Assembly: GCA_027600665.1 (NCBI GenBank)
Contig: JADGJL010000145.1
Location: forward strand, 1-37,411
Source: Irineochytrium annulatum
Lineage: Eukaryota > Chytridiomycota > Chytridiomycetes > Chytridiales > Chytridiaceae
Length of the DNA: 37,411 bases
Direction of reading: 5' to 3'
This document shows positions 1 to 10,136 of this stretch, piece by piece (positions within the stretch are counted from its first letter, which is position 1; every line of letters begins with the position of its first letter). The notes under the pieces are model-generated. The model was given only the letters and a program-made list of their open reading frames with translations, ran no database searches and was not told the DNA's origin. The translations under genes and the position numbers were made by a program.

Positions 1-143
1 AGGAGGGTGACGGCGATGGCCGAGTCGGTTTGCGTGCTGTTGTACGCGGCGCCGTCCGGGAAGAGCGGGATCGCCGAGGACAGGACCGTGGGCGGGATAT
101 CATTGTGCGGGGTGACCGGGACGGAGGCGGCCGGGGTCGGCAT
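1..143 (-). CDS. 5' end of an unknown gene, cut by the window edge
   Basis: An open frame starts at ATG 143-141 and runs off the left edge (47 codons visible). The visible peptide begins MPTPAASVPVTPHND and is rich in Pro, Thr, Ser and Ala, with no signal peptide or motif I recognise. It lies divergent to the GTPase gene starting at 333, with a spacer of about 190 bp that would serve as a shared promoter region. GC-rich third positions are compatible with coding use, but a competing plus-strand frame covers the same bases. The product cannot be named from this fragment. Confidence 0.35.
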   Translation of the reverse strand, partial: MPTPAASVPVTPHNDIPPTVLSSAIPLFPDGAAYNSTQTDSAIAVTL

Positions 144-332
144 CGTGGGCGGGAAGAGTGATCACGGCGAGGCTGAAAGGCGGCACGTTCAAGACGACGC
201 GAGGGGGACTCTCTCTTTCGCTGTTTAATGGCACCGGCTGGTCGCGACAGCGCTAGCTTCTTCGTGACTGCTGTCCCAGGGCGAACTGGGTGGGGAGTGA
301 TCGAGTTTACTTTTCGCTTGCTGTCAACACCC

Positions 333-2036
333 ATGCCCAGGGACGTGCTGGTGGCCTTCGTTGGCAAGCCGAGGTCAGAACGACGGTCCCCGGCCGCCGT
401 CGCGCTATCCACTCACCGATCTTCTTTACCAGCGCCGGCAAATCGTCTTTCCTGAACGCCGGTCGGTTGTCTTGGCGTTCCTGGCCTTAAATGGCTCTCT
501 AATCGCAATCGCCTCAGGCAGTCAGTGACGCCGCCGCGAAAGTCGGGAATTTTCCGTTCACGACCATCAAGGTGTGTTGGGGCTTTGCGGTGGTGCTCTT
601 CGGTTGCTAACGTCGGTTTTGATGCAGCCAAACCATGGAGTCGCCTACGTGACAGTGGATTGCCCTTGCAAGCGGTTTGGGAAGGAAAGCTCTTGCGCGC
701 CAAAACATGGTACGAACTTGAGCAATCTTTAGTGCTGACCACGTGCAGGTAAATGTGAGGCTGGGACGCGACATGTACCCATCAAGATGCTGGATGTTGC
801 CGGTCTGGTCCCAGGCGCATCGAAAGGAGAGGTAAACGCCATCGATATGTTTATCATCTCGATGGCATCTAACCGCTTATTATCAGGGCCTCGGCAACCA
901 GTTTCTAGACGACCTCCGCACGGCCGATATGCTCATCCACATCGTCGACGTCTCGGGGACCACGGACGCCGCCGGGAAAGTGACGCAGGGCTACGACCCG
1001 ATCGACGATATCGATTGGCTCCGATCCGAGATCCACGGCTGGATCTACGGGAATCTCATGAAGCGGTGGGGAGGGATCGCGCGGCGGCACGCGGCCGTGA
1101 AGGCGCAGGCAGCCGAGACGCTGCAGAATCAGTTTTCGGGGTACGGGTCCACGCCGGCGCTGGCTCAGAGGGCGTTGGATCGGAGTGGGATTAAGGAGCC
1201 GTTGGAGACGTGGGATGAGGGGACGGTGTCCAAGCTTGTGGACGCGTTTCTGGATGAGCGGTTCCCGACTGTCATTGTAAGTTATTAAGTACTGCACCAT
1301 ATTAGGGCGGTAGTTGAGATGGACCCTTGTACAGGCGTTGAACAAGATCGACCTGCCGGACTCAGACAAGAACATTGAGCGGATATGCCGAAAGTACGAC
1401 AACTCAAAGATCGTGCTCACTAGCGCCGCGTCCGAGATCTTCCTGCGAAAGTTGCAAAAGCAAGGATTTGTGCGCTATTACGAAGGGACGGACCGGTTCG
1501 ACCTTCAGGAGCACCTTGTCAGTTTCACCCGTCGCCTTTTCCTTCATCAACTTACACGTTAGTTACAGGAACCGGACGATCCGAACCCCCTCAAACCTCT
1601 CCCGCCCGGCATCGCCCCTAAACTCGAAAAACTCCAGGACCTTGTCCTCTTCCGGTACGGATCCACGGGCATCCAGTCCGCCTTGAAGCTTTGCGTCGAG
1701 ACCATGGGCATGATACCCACCTATCCCGTCCGCAACATCACCAATTTTGGGGACGGAGTCGGCGGGAAGCCGGGCGTGTTCAGAGACTGCCTGCTTGTAA
1801 GACGGGGCAGCAAGGTGCGGGATGTGATGGAGTGGGTGTTGGGGGATGCGGCGAGGTTTTGCCAGTATGCGGAGACGGTGGGCAGTGTGCGGGTGAGTGT
1901 TGTTCTTGTTGGCGCCGGAGAAATGTGCTGTGCTGAAAGAGCGTTTGTTGAATAGTTGAGCGATGAGGATCTTATAACGGAGGCGAATAACGTGCTGTCG
2001 TTCAAGCTGACTCCAGCAGCGTCGACGAAAGAATGA
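333..2036 (+). CDS. Obg/YchF-like GTPase of the YGR210C family
   Basis: Nine exons (333-373, 433-461, 522-571, 628-709, 749-831, 887-1276, 1335-1517, 1569-1892, 1956-2036) join in frame to 420 residues. The P-loop GKPSAGKS (residues 11-18) is split by intron 1. The G3 region reads DVAGLVPGA (83-91), continuing [10 protein letters not shown], and the G4 motif is NKID (228-231). The [12 protein letters not shown] segment and the C-terminal half resemble yeast YGR210C and archaeal YchF-related GTPases rather than OLA1. Family members bind nucleotide and are thought to act around ribosomes; the exact role is not known. The start at 333 places the P-loop at the very N-terminus, as in homologues. 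Several introns are unusually short (39 nt at 710-748). Family assignment is secure; function is inference. Confidence 0.88.
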
Positions 2037-2343
2037 TGGACAGGATGGACTCACCGTATAAGACAAACCATTCGTTTCCTTTTAAGTCTTGGCATACACG
2101 CTTACAGCAAGGGCACGAATCATGCCGTAGCACATTGCGTGGTCCCTGCGCACGGAGATTCTCGGCAGCCAGTTCGCGTTGACTATTGTGTAAATCTTCA
2201 TCGTAACGCATATGCAAGAGCGAATCCTACCACCGATGAGCAGGACGATTGAGACAATACGCGTCCATGGAGATCCCTCTGTTTATCCGCCGTCAGTTCA
2301 TCCCCCTGACGCGTTTCCGACCAGCAGGTCTTCCGCGACCGCC

Positions 2344-3757
2344 ATGCTGTACGAGACGACCGACCTCGTCCTGCAGTTCCAGAAGGCCGCGCTGGCTGTC
2401 GACGTGATGATGGTGTCGGCCAGCTGCGCGCTGTTCGGGAGGAAGATCGCGTGGGCGCTTCATAGGCCCTACATACCGTCACGTGTTTTGGTGCTTATTA
2501 GCTTGTTCTTGTCGTGGATATTCAATGGTGGGCGTGGTGGCTAGGTCGGAGTCAAGCCTGCACAAACTAACGTGTTATCGTGCACTGACAGTGTGCGCGA
2601 CGTTGCTGATTATTTATTCATACAACGACCCGGTCGCCTGCGACGTCGCCATTCTGTACTGCGCAATCCTGTACGCGACAAACAAGATCGTTATCTACTT
2701 GGTTGGTTTCTTAACCTTCAATATGCTCCTTCCTTCCTGAGATGCTAACTTCCGTTCCTATCAGTTTCTCATTGAAAAAGCTCACGCCATCAGCGGGCAG
2801 CACTCGCGGTGGGGGAGCACAGTGAGTGATATCTGTCTTAATCGCGGGGTGTTACCGATGTCTGACGAAGCATACTTTAGCAATATCTTTTCAACATAGG
2901 CCTCCTAATCCCGTTCTGCGCCGTCGAGGTCCTGATGCTCATATACCGCATCTACACCATGGATCCCGCCAGCCAGCAGTGTCACGTCGGCCTGCACAGG
3001 GAGGCCTCGCTGCCGCTGATTCTATGTAAGCATCAGCAACAAATGGTCGTCTCCGTTAGTATAGCTAATTGAAAACCACATGCAGATGACTTTTGTTACT
3101 CTCAATGGCTCAACATGTCGTTCTTCGGGCCTTTGATGGGTTTCGGTGTGGCAGTCGACGGGACTGGCCGGCATGTCAGTGATAAGATCAAGCGGATGTG
3201 CAGGCGGACGCTAATCTGCTCCATCTTATCTTTCGCGTCCTCATTTGCGAACATGCTCACGCTGGTATGTTCTCTTAATCAACCTCTTTGGTTGGAAATG
3301 GTGCTTATGTGCTTGAGTAAAGGTTGCTTTCGACTCCGGCATCTGGAGCTTTGTCTGCCTCACGGGCTGCATGGGCGACTCGACTGTCCAGGCATGTCTC
3401 CTGTCCTGGGTGACGGCCTACTCGAGTGAGGACCACGACGGGTCCAAGAGCGAGAGTAAGCGCTCGCTAGGACGAACCACGATCCACGGCAAGTCCGTCA
3501 ACGGCAGCCCGACAAAGTCCGTTGGCAACCGTTCCGCCATTGAAATGATGTGCACGAGCGCGGTGCAGCTCGAGCTGCCGAGCTTGCCGACGATTAAGAC
3601 AAGCAAAGTTGAGAACGCGGAGGGATCAAACGTCGTGAGCAAGGAGGTTAAGAGGTTGAGCAATTTGAGCAAAAAGGGGTTGAAGGACGGGGCTGCTGAG
3701 TTGGTAGTGGCGGAGGAAGGGAGGCAATCTAGTTGGCATGATAACCCGTTGAATTAA
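2344..3757 (+). CDS. Multipass (about seven-helix) membrane protein, GPCR-like layout
   Basis: Six exons (2344-2527, 2592-2701, 2765-2821, 2881-3025, 3086-3264, 3323-3757) join without stops to 369 residues. Hydrophobic stretches suggest about seven membrane helices, for example around VLVLISLFLSWIF, VAILYCAILYA, IGLLIPFCAVEVLMLIY and TLICSILSFASSFANMLTL. They are followed by a hydrophilic tail of about 110 residues rich in Ser and Lys, as expected for a cytoplasmic C-terminus. A short N-terminus, seven helices and a charged tail fit a receptor-like topology, but no GPCR signature motif is visible and I do not recognise the family. The start could also be the in-frame ATG at 2212, adding 44 residues. 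The acceptor at 2880 was chosen over 2899 because only it keeps the frame. A degenerate copy of the last exon lies just downstream. Confidence 0.6.
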
Positions 3758-4030
3758 TTCTGGTTTTTATAGCATCATTATTGCTATTAGGCATTGCCTG
3801 AAGAATAAGAGATACATATATTTAACATAAATTAGTGAGAACGCCATCTTTCCAGGGACGTAATTAACGATATTCAAACCATCCTCAGGAGCAAGAAATT
3901 CGAACGCGTGCCCAATGTCTTCACGGCTTCGATGGTCTGTTTTTAATCCTTCGCGCCATCCGAACGACCAACGTTGCCGGATTACGTTGTGCGGAATAAA
4001 ATCTCAATCGACACTTGTGGAATTCTTAAA

Positions 4031-4388
4031 TGGTCCTTTTCGACTGGGATCTTCGGCTGCCTAAAGGGCCGCATTGGCGGCTGCACCGTCCAGGCGATCC
4101 TGCTGTCATAAGTAACGGCTTTTCGAGCGAGGAAGCGGAGTCGACAAAATGCGACAGCTGCATAGCGCAGTTTAACGGGAACACCACGTGTCGGGCAGCC
4201 GCTGGGTAAGGACTGCCGCCGGCTACACCGGGACCATTTCAGTCCGGACACGGGCTGGATCGTCAAGAGTATGTTTAAAATGTCTTGCGAGGTTGATATG
4301 GAGGAGTTGCCCGGACCATGCGCCGCCCGTGCCCGAGTTGCCGAGCCGTCTGGCGACCATCAGGACGAGAGAAGTTAAAATTCTGCTC
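4031..4388 (+). pseudogene. Decayed duplicate of the last exon of the upstream membrane-protein gene
   Basis: This stretch aligns by eye with the terminal exon at 3323-3757. It shares the CTTTTCGACT-like start, the block encoding TVQA.LLS.VTA.SSE, and a later block encoding ELPS-L-TI-T. The tryptophan codon of the parent (LLSWVTAY) is TAA here (4109-4111), and one base is lost shortly after, before the SSE block, so it cannot encode the same tail. The earlier exons are not recognisable upstream. It is best read as the remnant of a local tandem duplication. Percent identity was not computed. Confidence 0.6.
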
Positions 4389-4701
4389 ACGGATGCGGGG
4401 ACGCGACAGAAGTGGCACGAGCGAGAAGCTTGTAGCATTGTAATGCCATTAGAACTCCGTTTTTTACTGAATGAGCTTTCCAATATGATTGCACGCATCC
4501 TTGCGTAGATTCTGTGCCGATGAACCGTAGGCATGTACATTGAGGAAATAGCAGTAGAACTAATTAGCATGAACAAAAAACATCCAACTACATAGAAGCT
4601 GATTTGCGGTTGAGCCAAGCCCGTGTACCTTCGCTGAGCTAATGCTTGTGCCCCCACATTACGTCCACGACTCCTTCATCCCTTCCTCTCCTGCTGCTCC
4701 G
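4389..4701. other. Intergenic spacer without recognised gene
   Basis: Lies between the pseudogene remnant and the 3' end of the cofactor C gene. Only short overlapping frames are present and none resembles a known protein. Confidence 0.5.
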
Positions 4702-5940
4702 TCAGTCAATTTGTCGCCCTAGAAACTCCTTTAACACGTCCTGCAATCCCTCGATCTTCCCTGCGCCGCCCTCAACACTCGTTCGTTCAAGCAGCTCCCT
4801 CAAGTTTATCACTCCCTCTTCACTCAATCCACCATCACCTAACCTCCAGTTCGGGCTCTGCACGCCCACCTTCAACCAGTCGAAATCTTCCACCTCCTTG
4901 CTTTTATCCAGCAACACACCATCTTCCCCCTTTATCGCCATCCCTCTTGCTTCTAACGTCGCCTTTAGGTCTCCACCAACAACCATGCCATGTAGTTCCT
5001 TGTAGGAACCCACAACGACACCCGTGCAAACCTCAATTATAGGTCTCGACGGGACGTGTATCCACAGCCCCAATCCCATTGTGTCATGCATCCGGACCTG
5101 TCTGCACGCGCCAAATATCACGCTTCCGGTGCAGACGTGCCCGAGCATGGGCCCGTTCACGGCACCGGCGACGATCAAACAATGGCTGACGTTGCGGAGG
5201 TGCAGGGCTGTTGGTTGGAGCAAGGTAAGGTCGATGATGCAGTGCGAGAGGTTTAGGAGGTAAATCTCGGAGGAGGCGGAAGAGTTGGGTCGGACATGCG
5301 TGTGAGAGAGGGATTGGAGGGTTAGGGCGGATGGTGGAGGGGTGAAGGTTGGTGTTGGAGCCGGAGCTATAATCGTAGTGGATGTCGGTGCTGGAGGTGC
5401 GGCCGGCGACGGGACGGGCGCGGGCTTGCGTTTGGAGGCAAAGGAGAACTTGGAGCGGGGTTTGGAGAGGGCAGTGATGTGGGTACGGAGGTCTGTTAGT
5501 TGCTGAGTGGGAGAGAAGCGGGACGTTAAGCAAAGGGAAAGGAGAACGGCAAGAGTAGAAAGGTACCAAAGAGCATTGCCGGAGATCGTACGTCGGGATG
5601 AAGAGCATTGCGTCCGTGACCTTCTTCTCGAGCTCAATTCCGCGCCGCTTCACCTCCGCTACCGTCGCCTCGGTGGGAGGATCTACCGCCGTCGCAGAGA
5701 CTCCCTCGGCAGCGGAATCCGTAGTTATATTCAGCAGTGCGTTAAGAGCTATTCACACTGTCAGGTCCCGCCAGTACCGAGGTATTTTAGCACACCTTTC
5801 ATCTCCTCCTGGAACTCAGCGAAGAACGCCGCCGACGCCTCCTTCACGTCCATCGTCATCCCTGTCGGCAAACCCGATGTGCCTGTTCCTGTCCGCGTCG
5901 CGCCAGCCCCCGCCGTCGCTGCTGGTGCTGGGGTCGCCAT
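4702..5940 (-). CDS. Tubulin-folding cofactor C (TBCC)
   Basis: Three exons read on the minus strand (5940-5796, 5748-5567, 5502-4702) give 375 residues. The N-terminal region carries FFAEFQEEM and then FIPTYDLRQ, continuing across intron 2 into the segment ending KFSFASKRK, typical of the TBCC N-terminal helical domain. The C-terminal half is a C-CAP/cofactor C beta-helix with NLSHCIIDL, NVSHCLIVAG and GSVIFGACRQVRMHDT. The Arg in QVRMHD corresponds to the arginine finger that stimulates GTP hydrolysis by beta-tubulin in this family. Cofactor C releases the folded alpha/beta-tubulin dimer from the cofactor complex in the cytoplasm. An Ala/Pro/Thr-rich linker separates the two domains. Start ATG at 5940 is the only one that gives the conserved N-terminus. 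Confidence 0.88.
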
Positions 5941-6143
5941 GAGCGTGTGCTATCGGCTGTGAAGTGTGGTGTCCGGCTCCAAAGGCCCAGTCCCCCGTTC
6001 TCCTCCTGATATTCGTCCGTCGCGAGGCTATGGCGGCGCGGGCTGAGGCGAGGGATCGGGTCGTCCGTAGGACCTCTGTTGGATACGCAGCGGCTTGGTG
6101 ACAGATTCTTCAAGCCACGCGACCACCATAGCAAGGTCTCGCG

Positions 6144-7866
6144 ATGAACAAGGCGATCGAGCAGGCCATCCAGGGCTATAGCCACATCAAGATCTCGGGC
6201 TGCGGTGAGTTGGGGCGGCCGGTCGTTCCTGGAGAAATAACGTGCTGACCGCGGCATGCAGATATCGACGGGATCCCCCGGGGCAAGCTCGTGATCGCAA
6301 ACAAGTTTAAGAAGTCAATCGATGGAGGGTTTGGTGAATATGTCTGGTGGATGAAGATGTGGCCCTTGCTGACGAGGTGCTCTCTTGCAGGATTCTGCAA
6401 CGTCATCTTCGGCTGGGACTGCCACGACAAGCTATACGACACCAGGGACGTGAAGGTGGACGACAAAGGTACGTGCTACAAGAGAAAGGTGGAGAGTTGA
6501 AGGATGCATTTGATCGATGTGGAGATTAGTGAGCCCATTGTACTTGCTGATGTTCCTTACCCCTCCTGTCAGAGGTCTACCCCGACATCCAAGCCGTCAT
6601 CGACATCTCGACTCTGCGTCGAATACCTTGGGAGAAGCGAATCCCCCACTTCCTCGTGGACTTCCATGACCCTCATACCAACTTGCCAATGCCGCAATGT
6701 CCCAGAAGTCTCTTAAAGAGGATCGTGGCAAAAGGGAAAGAGATGGGGTTCAAAGCCAATGTCGGGATTGAGTACGAATTTTTCAATTTCCAAGGTGGGT
6801 ACGGCTACGGCACACCACATGCGAGGCGATACCCACTAATCCTATTTCCAATCAACGAAACAGAGACACCGGAATCTCTCGCCGCCAAAGAAGGCACACA
6901 CCTCAAAAAGCTCACACCGGGCATGTTCGGCTACAGCCTGACACGACCGATCCTCCACCAAGAGTATTACCACTCCCTCCTGGACTCTTGCAACGAATTC
7001 AACATCCCTATTGAGGGGCTACACACCGAGACCGGCCCCGGAGTTTACGAGGTCGCGCTGCAATACTCCGAACCTTTACAGCTGGCCGATTCCGCGCATC
7101 TATTCAAGCTGCTGGCCAAGAGCGTCGGGTTGAAACATGGAGTGATGCCGACGTTCATGGCGAAACCGCATAATGATTTGCCTGGGTGCAGTGGGCATGT
7201 GCACGTCAGTCTCGTGCCGGTGGATAGCGGGGTGAATGCTTTCGCGAGTAAAGGAGAGGACAAGGGAGCGATGGTGCCGTTTTTGAGCAAGACGGCCGAG
7301 AGCTTTTTGGCGGGTGTTTTGAAGGGGTTGCCGAGCGTTATGGCTTGTTTTGCGCCGACGATCAACAGGTACTCGAAAACCTCATTGTTTCTGCAACTGG
7401 TTAATGTTTTTCGCCAAGTTACAAACGCCTCGTCGAGAACTACTGGGCACCCGTAACGGTCTCCTACGGCGTCGAGAACCGCACGGCCGCCATCCGAATC
7501 ATCGGCCCACCGACTTGCCCCGCCTCCGCCACACGCCTCGAGATCCGCGTGCCTGGCGCCGATGCGAACCCGTACCTCGTCATCGCGTGTATCCTCGCAT
7601 GCGGACTCGAGGGCGTGGCGCGCTCCTTGCCGCTTAAGCTGAGGCCGCTGGAGGATCACGTTAAGGAAGTAGATGAGAAGCCCGTCAGGCTGGCGAGGGA
7701 CCTTAGGGAGGCTTATGAGGTTATGGGGGAAAGTGGGAGCTTCGCGAGGGAGGTGCTTGGGGATGCGTTTGTGGATCATTTCGTGGGGACCAGGAAGCAT
7801 GAGTGGAAGAAGTGGGAGACGGCCGTGACAACGTGGGAGCTCCAAAGGTATTTGGAGGTGGTGTGA
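6144..7866 (+). CDS. Glutamine synthetase, type-I-like (GlnA/FluG C-terminal class)
   Basis: Six exons (6144-6204, 6262-6333, 6391-6468, 6573-6794, 6864-7368, 7419-7866) give 461 residues, the length of bacterial-type GSI rather than the roughly 360-residue eukaryotic GSII. Visible hallmarks are GIEYEFFNF, HTETGPGVYEVAL, AKPHNDLPGCSGHVHVS (glutamate and metal site), SYKRLVENYWAP and NRTAAIRI. The enzyme class joins ammonia to glutamate or a related gamma-glutamyl acceptor using ATP; several fungal members of this clade have unsettled substrates, so true glutamine synthetase activity is inference. Intron 4 (6795-6863, 69 nt) has no stop and a length divisible by three, so retention would insert 23 residues before ETPESL. 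The gene is divergent to cofactor C, with about 200 bp between starts. Confidence 0.9.
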
Positions 7867-8443
7867 GGCGTTGTATGGGATTTTTTGACGGGTACTGGGG
7901 TTTTGGTTGCTGCGATGAGGTTTGTTGACAAGACTTTTATAAATGAATTGTGGTGGAGTGCCATGGACACGGTTTAGGGCAAGGGCCAACCATGTCGCAA
8001 GACCGAGTCGATCAATCCAAATTCACACCGTTGGGCCGGCCGAGTCTGTGCACTCCAGTCCTCGTCGTGCTGGCTGCCCAAAGTGGATCAAGCCACCGCG
8101 CCAGCCTTGCTCCAATGGTTCGCCACTACTACTTGTTGTCAGTAACTGAAGCTGCAGTTACTAGTTATGATGACGACAAAGGTTCTTAAAGAGCACTTTC
8201 GTATTTATATACTGCCAGCAACGGGCTGTTCCGAATGAGGCCGTAAGAGATACAACTGGGCAGAAAACCATCGCCAATGGTCAGAAACATATAGAAGGGA
8301 GGCTAATCAACACGTCAACCATCTCCACAAACAACAAAAAGAGGTCGAAGATGTTATAAGCGAGAACAGAACAAAAGCTTGCTTGTTAGCCACAACGTGT
8401 GCAAACGGCCGTCGACGGCGATCCCGCGCGGCCCGTCACGAGT
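7867..8443. other. Intergenic spacer between convergent genes
   Basis: Separates the 3' ends of the glutamine synthetase gene and the minus-strand cysteine-rich gene. It holds only short unconvincing frames, and I see no RNA gene or repeat in it. Confidence 0.5.
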
Positions 8444-8947
8444 TCATACATTTTGCTCCACAAGCCGATTGCCATTCCACTCGCACATGCAGCCTCCCTC
8501 CCGAATACAGTCAATCTCCCTCCCTTGATAATACGCCTTCTCGCACTCGAACACCTGACCCTCATCACCGACGCCATCCTCCCCATAGCAACCTTCGTAG
8601 CAAGCGGACCAGCAAACGCCTGCAATGCGTCCACCACCGCATGTGAGCGAATTGCGCCCTTTCTTCTGCGTCTCCTCGCAAGCGCAGAGCCCCTCGGCGC
8701 CGGCGCAGTTCAACTCAAGACCATCCGCGTCGCGGACGGGGCGGGAGCAATGGAGGTCACTCGTGGTCCAGCTGCAGCGGCAGTGCTTGCGGCAGAGCGC
8801 GCCGTGAGGAGTCGCGGCGCAGGTCATGGCGTAATGGGTCGAGAGGGCCCCGGAGCGGGTGAGGGCGATCTCGTCTGGGGAGGAGGGCGCGTTCCCGAAA
8901 GCGACCGCCGTGATCGCGGCGAGGAGGAAGGCGACGGGGAGATGCAT
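8444..8947 (-). CDS. Small secreted cysteine-rich protein
   Basis: A single exon encodes 167 residues. The first 20 (MHLPVAFLLAAITAVAFGNA) form a clear signal peptide with an Ala-x-Ala-like cleavage region. The mature part holds 16 cysteines in about 147 residues, in motifs such as CRKHCRCSW, LCACEE, VCWSACYEGCYG and CMCEW, which suggests up to eight disulfides and an extracellular or cell-wall location. No enzyme motif is visible, and the pattern is not a clear match to hydrophobin, CFEM or chitin-binding families that I can recognise. It could be a wall-associated or secreted interaction protein; function is unknown. Confidence 0.65.
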   Translation of the reverse strand: MHLPVAFLLAAITAVAFGNAPSSPDEIALTRSGALSTHYAMTCAATPHGALCRKHCRCSWTTSDLHCSRPVRDADGLELNCAGAEGLCACEETQKKGRNSLTCGGGRIAGVCWSACYEGCYGEDGVGDEGQVFECEKAYYQGREIDCIREGGCMCEWNGNRLVEQNV

Positions 8948-9480
8948 GGTCGTTGGGCTGGTGGGCTGTTGAGATTGTGAGTTTTCTTGTGATCAGCACT
9001 TGCACACCCACGTCGACTGCATCCACCGCCGTCTTCTCCTCTCAGCGGGATTACATGCCAAAACTGATAAGGCCTATCGTGGTTCTCGACGAGCGACCTT
9101 GCTCTGGTTGTCAGATCGCAATGATGCGACCACATACATCCCTTGCCACACTGGCTTGATCACCCATTTTCGTTGACCAACAGCGGATTATACGGCCTTC
9201 CCTTGACACGATGGAAGCCTACATTTACTGGATGCTTCTCTTCGGCATATTTTTCACGATGGACGAGAAGTGCGCGTCGACGATTTCGCTGACATCCTGC
9301 GAGGCGGCATTCGGAGCATTTACGATGTGCCGGAACGCTGATTACACGCTGACGGGGACTCCGATGGCGATGAAGCTGGATCGAGACGGAATCTATTATC
9401 AAGTTTAGAGGGGCTACCAACGCGGTAGCAGCTACGTCAGCAGGTCAATACGGATATATATCCTTTTTTGAGCAGTACAG

Positions 9481-9508
9481 CTTCTCTGCTGCTAAATCAG
9501 CAGAGGAG
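9481..9508. repeat. Short inverted repeat (hairpin)
   Basis: CTCTGCTG (9484-9491) and CAGCAGAG (9498-9505) pair around a six-base loop, and the stem extends to about 11 pairs with one wobble. It lies in AT-rich non-coding DNA, with no T-run suggesting a terminator. Confidence 0.5.
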
Positions 9509-10118
9509 AGGTTTAAGACTTTAAAGAATACATGAACAGCTGGCTTTGGTACCTCGCATTCGAAGCATGGCTCCTCTGCAAATGCTATTAGTTTTAAAGG
9601 AATAGCTTGAAAAAATATATAAATAATACAATGCTTAATGATAAAGTAACACAGAAGAATTGTAAAGACGGTCGCCAACTTCCCCAACTAGCCCGAAAGC
9701 TTTCGCTAATAGCAAAACTGCAGTGTTCCTCGAGATTGTGGCAAACTTCCACTCGCTACTCGCTGTTGTGTTGTTGATCCCAAAAGGAAATCATGGCCCT
9801 TCTGTATTAAATGCACGTTGGAGGCTGCAGGTCAAGCGTCACCGTACTAATACTGCTCCAATACCCCGCAAAGCTTCGCCGTCTTCGTTCCCTGCTGTTG
9901 AAGTATACACCTACAACCTAAAGATTTTTTCATCGCTTTGCATATTTAAGACAAAACCGAGACAAGTTCCAGATAACATGAAGAACGTACCTGGTCTTAG
10001 TCACGGTGCATCAGTCTATGCGTCCCACTGTAGGTTGGTATTTCTAGTTCACCCCATTGTCGACTCAACCTAAAAAACACTGAATTCCGCGCCTACATCT
10101 GTTATAGACATCACAGTA

Positions 10119-10136
10119 TTTTCACGTACGTGAAAA
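10119..10136. repeat. Perfect 18-bp palindrome TTTTCACGTACGTGAAAA
   Basis: The sequence equals its own reverse complement over 18 bases and contains two CACGT half-elements around a central TA. It lies about 1 kb upstream of the gene at 11182 in non-coding DNA. A dimeric DNA-binding protein site is a plausible reading but unproven. Confidence 0.6.

Noticed and set aside
9160..9420. Small overlapping frames on both strands around 9160-9420
   Set aside because: Too short, no motif, no start context, and mutually exclusive.
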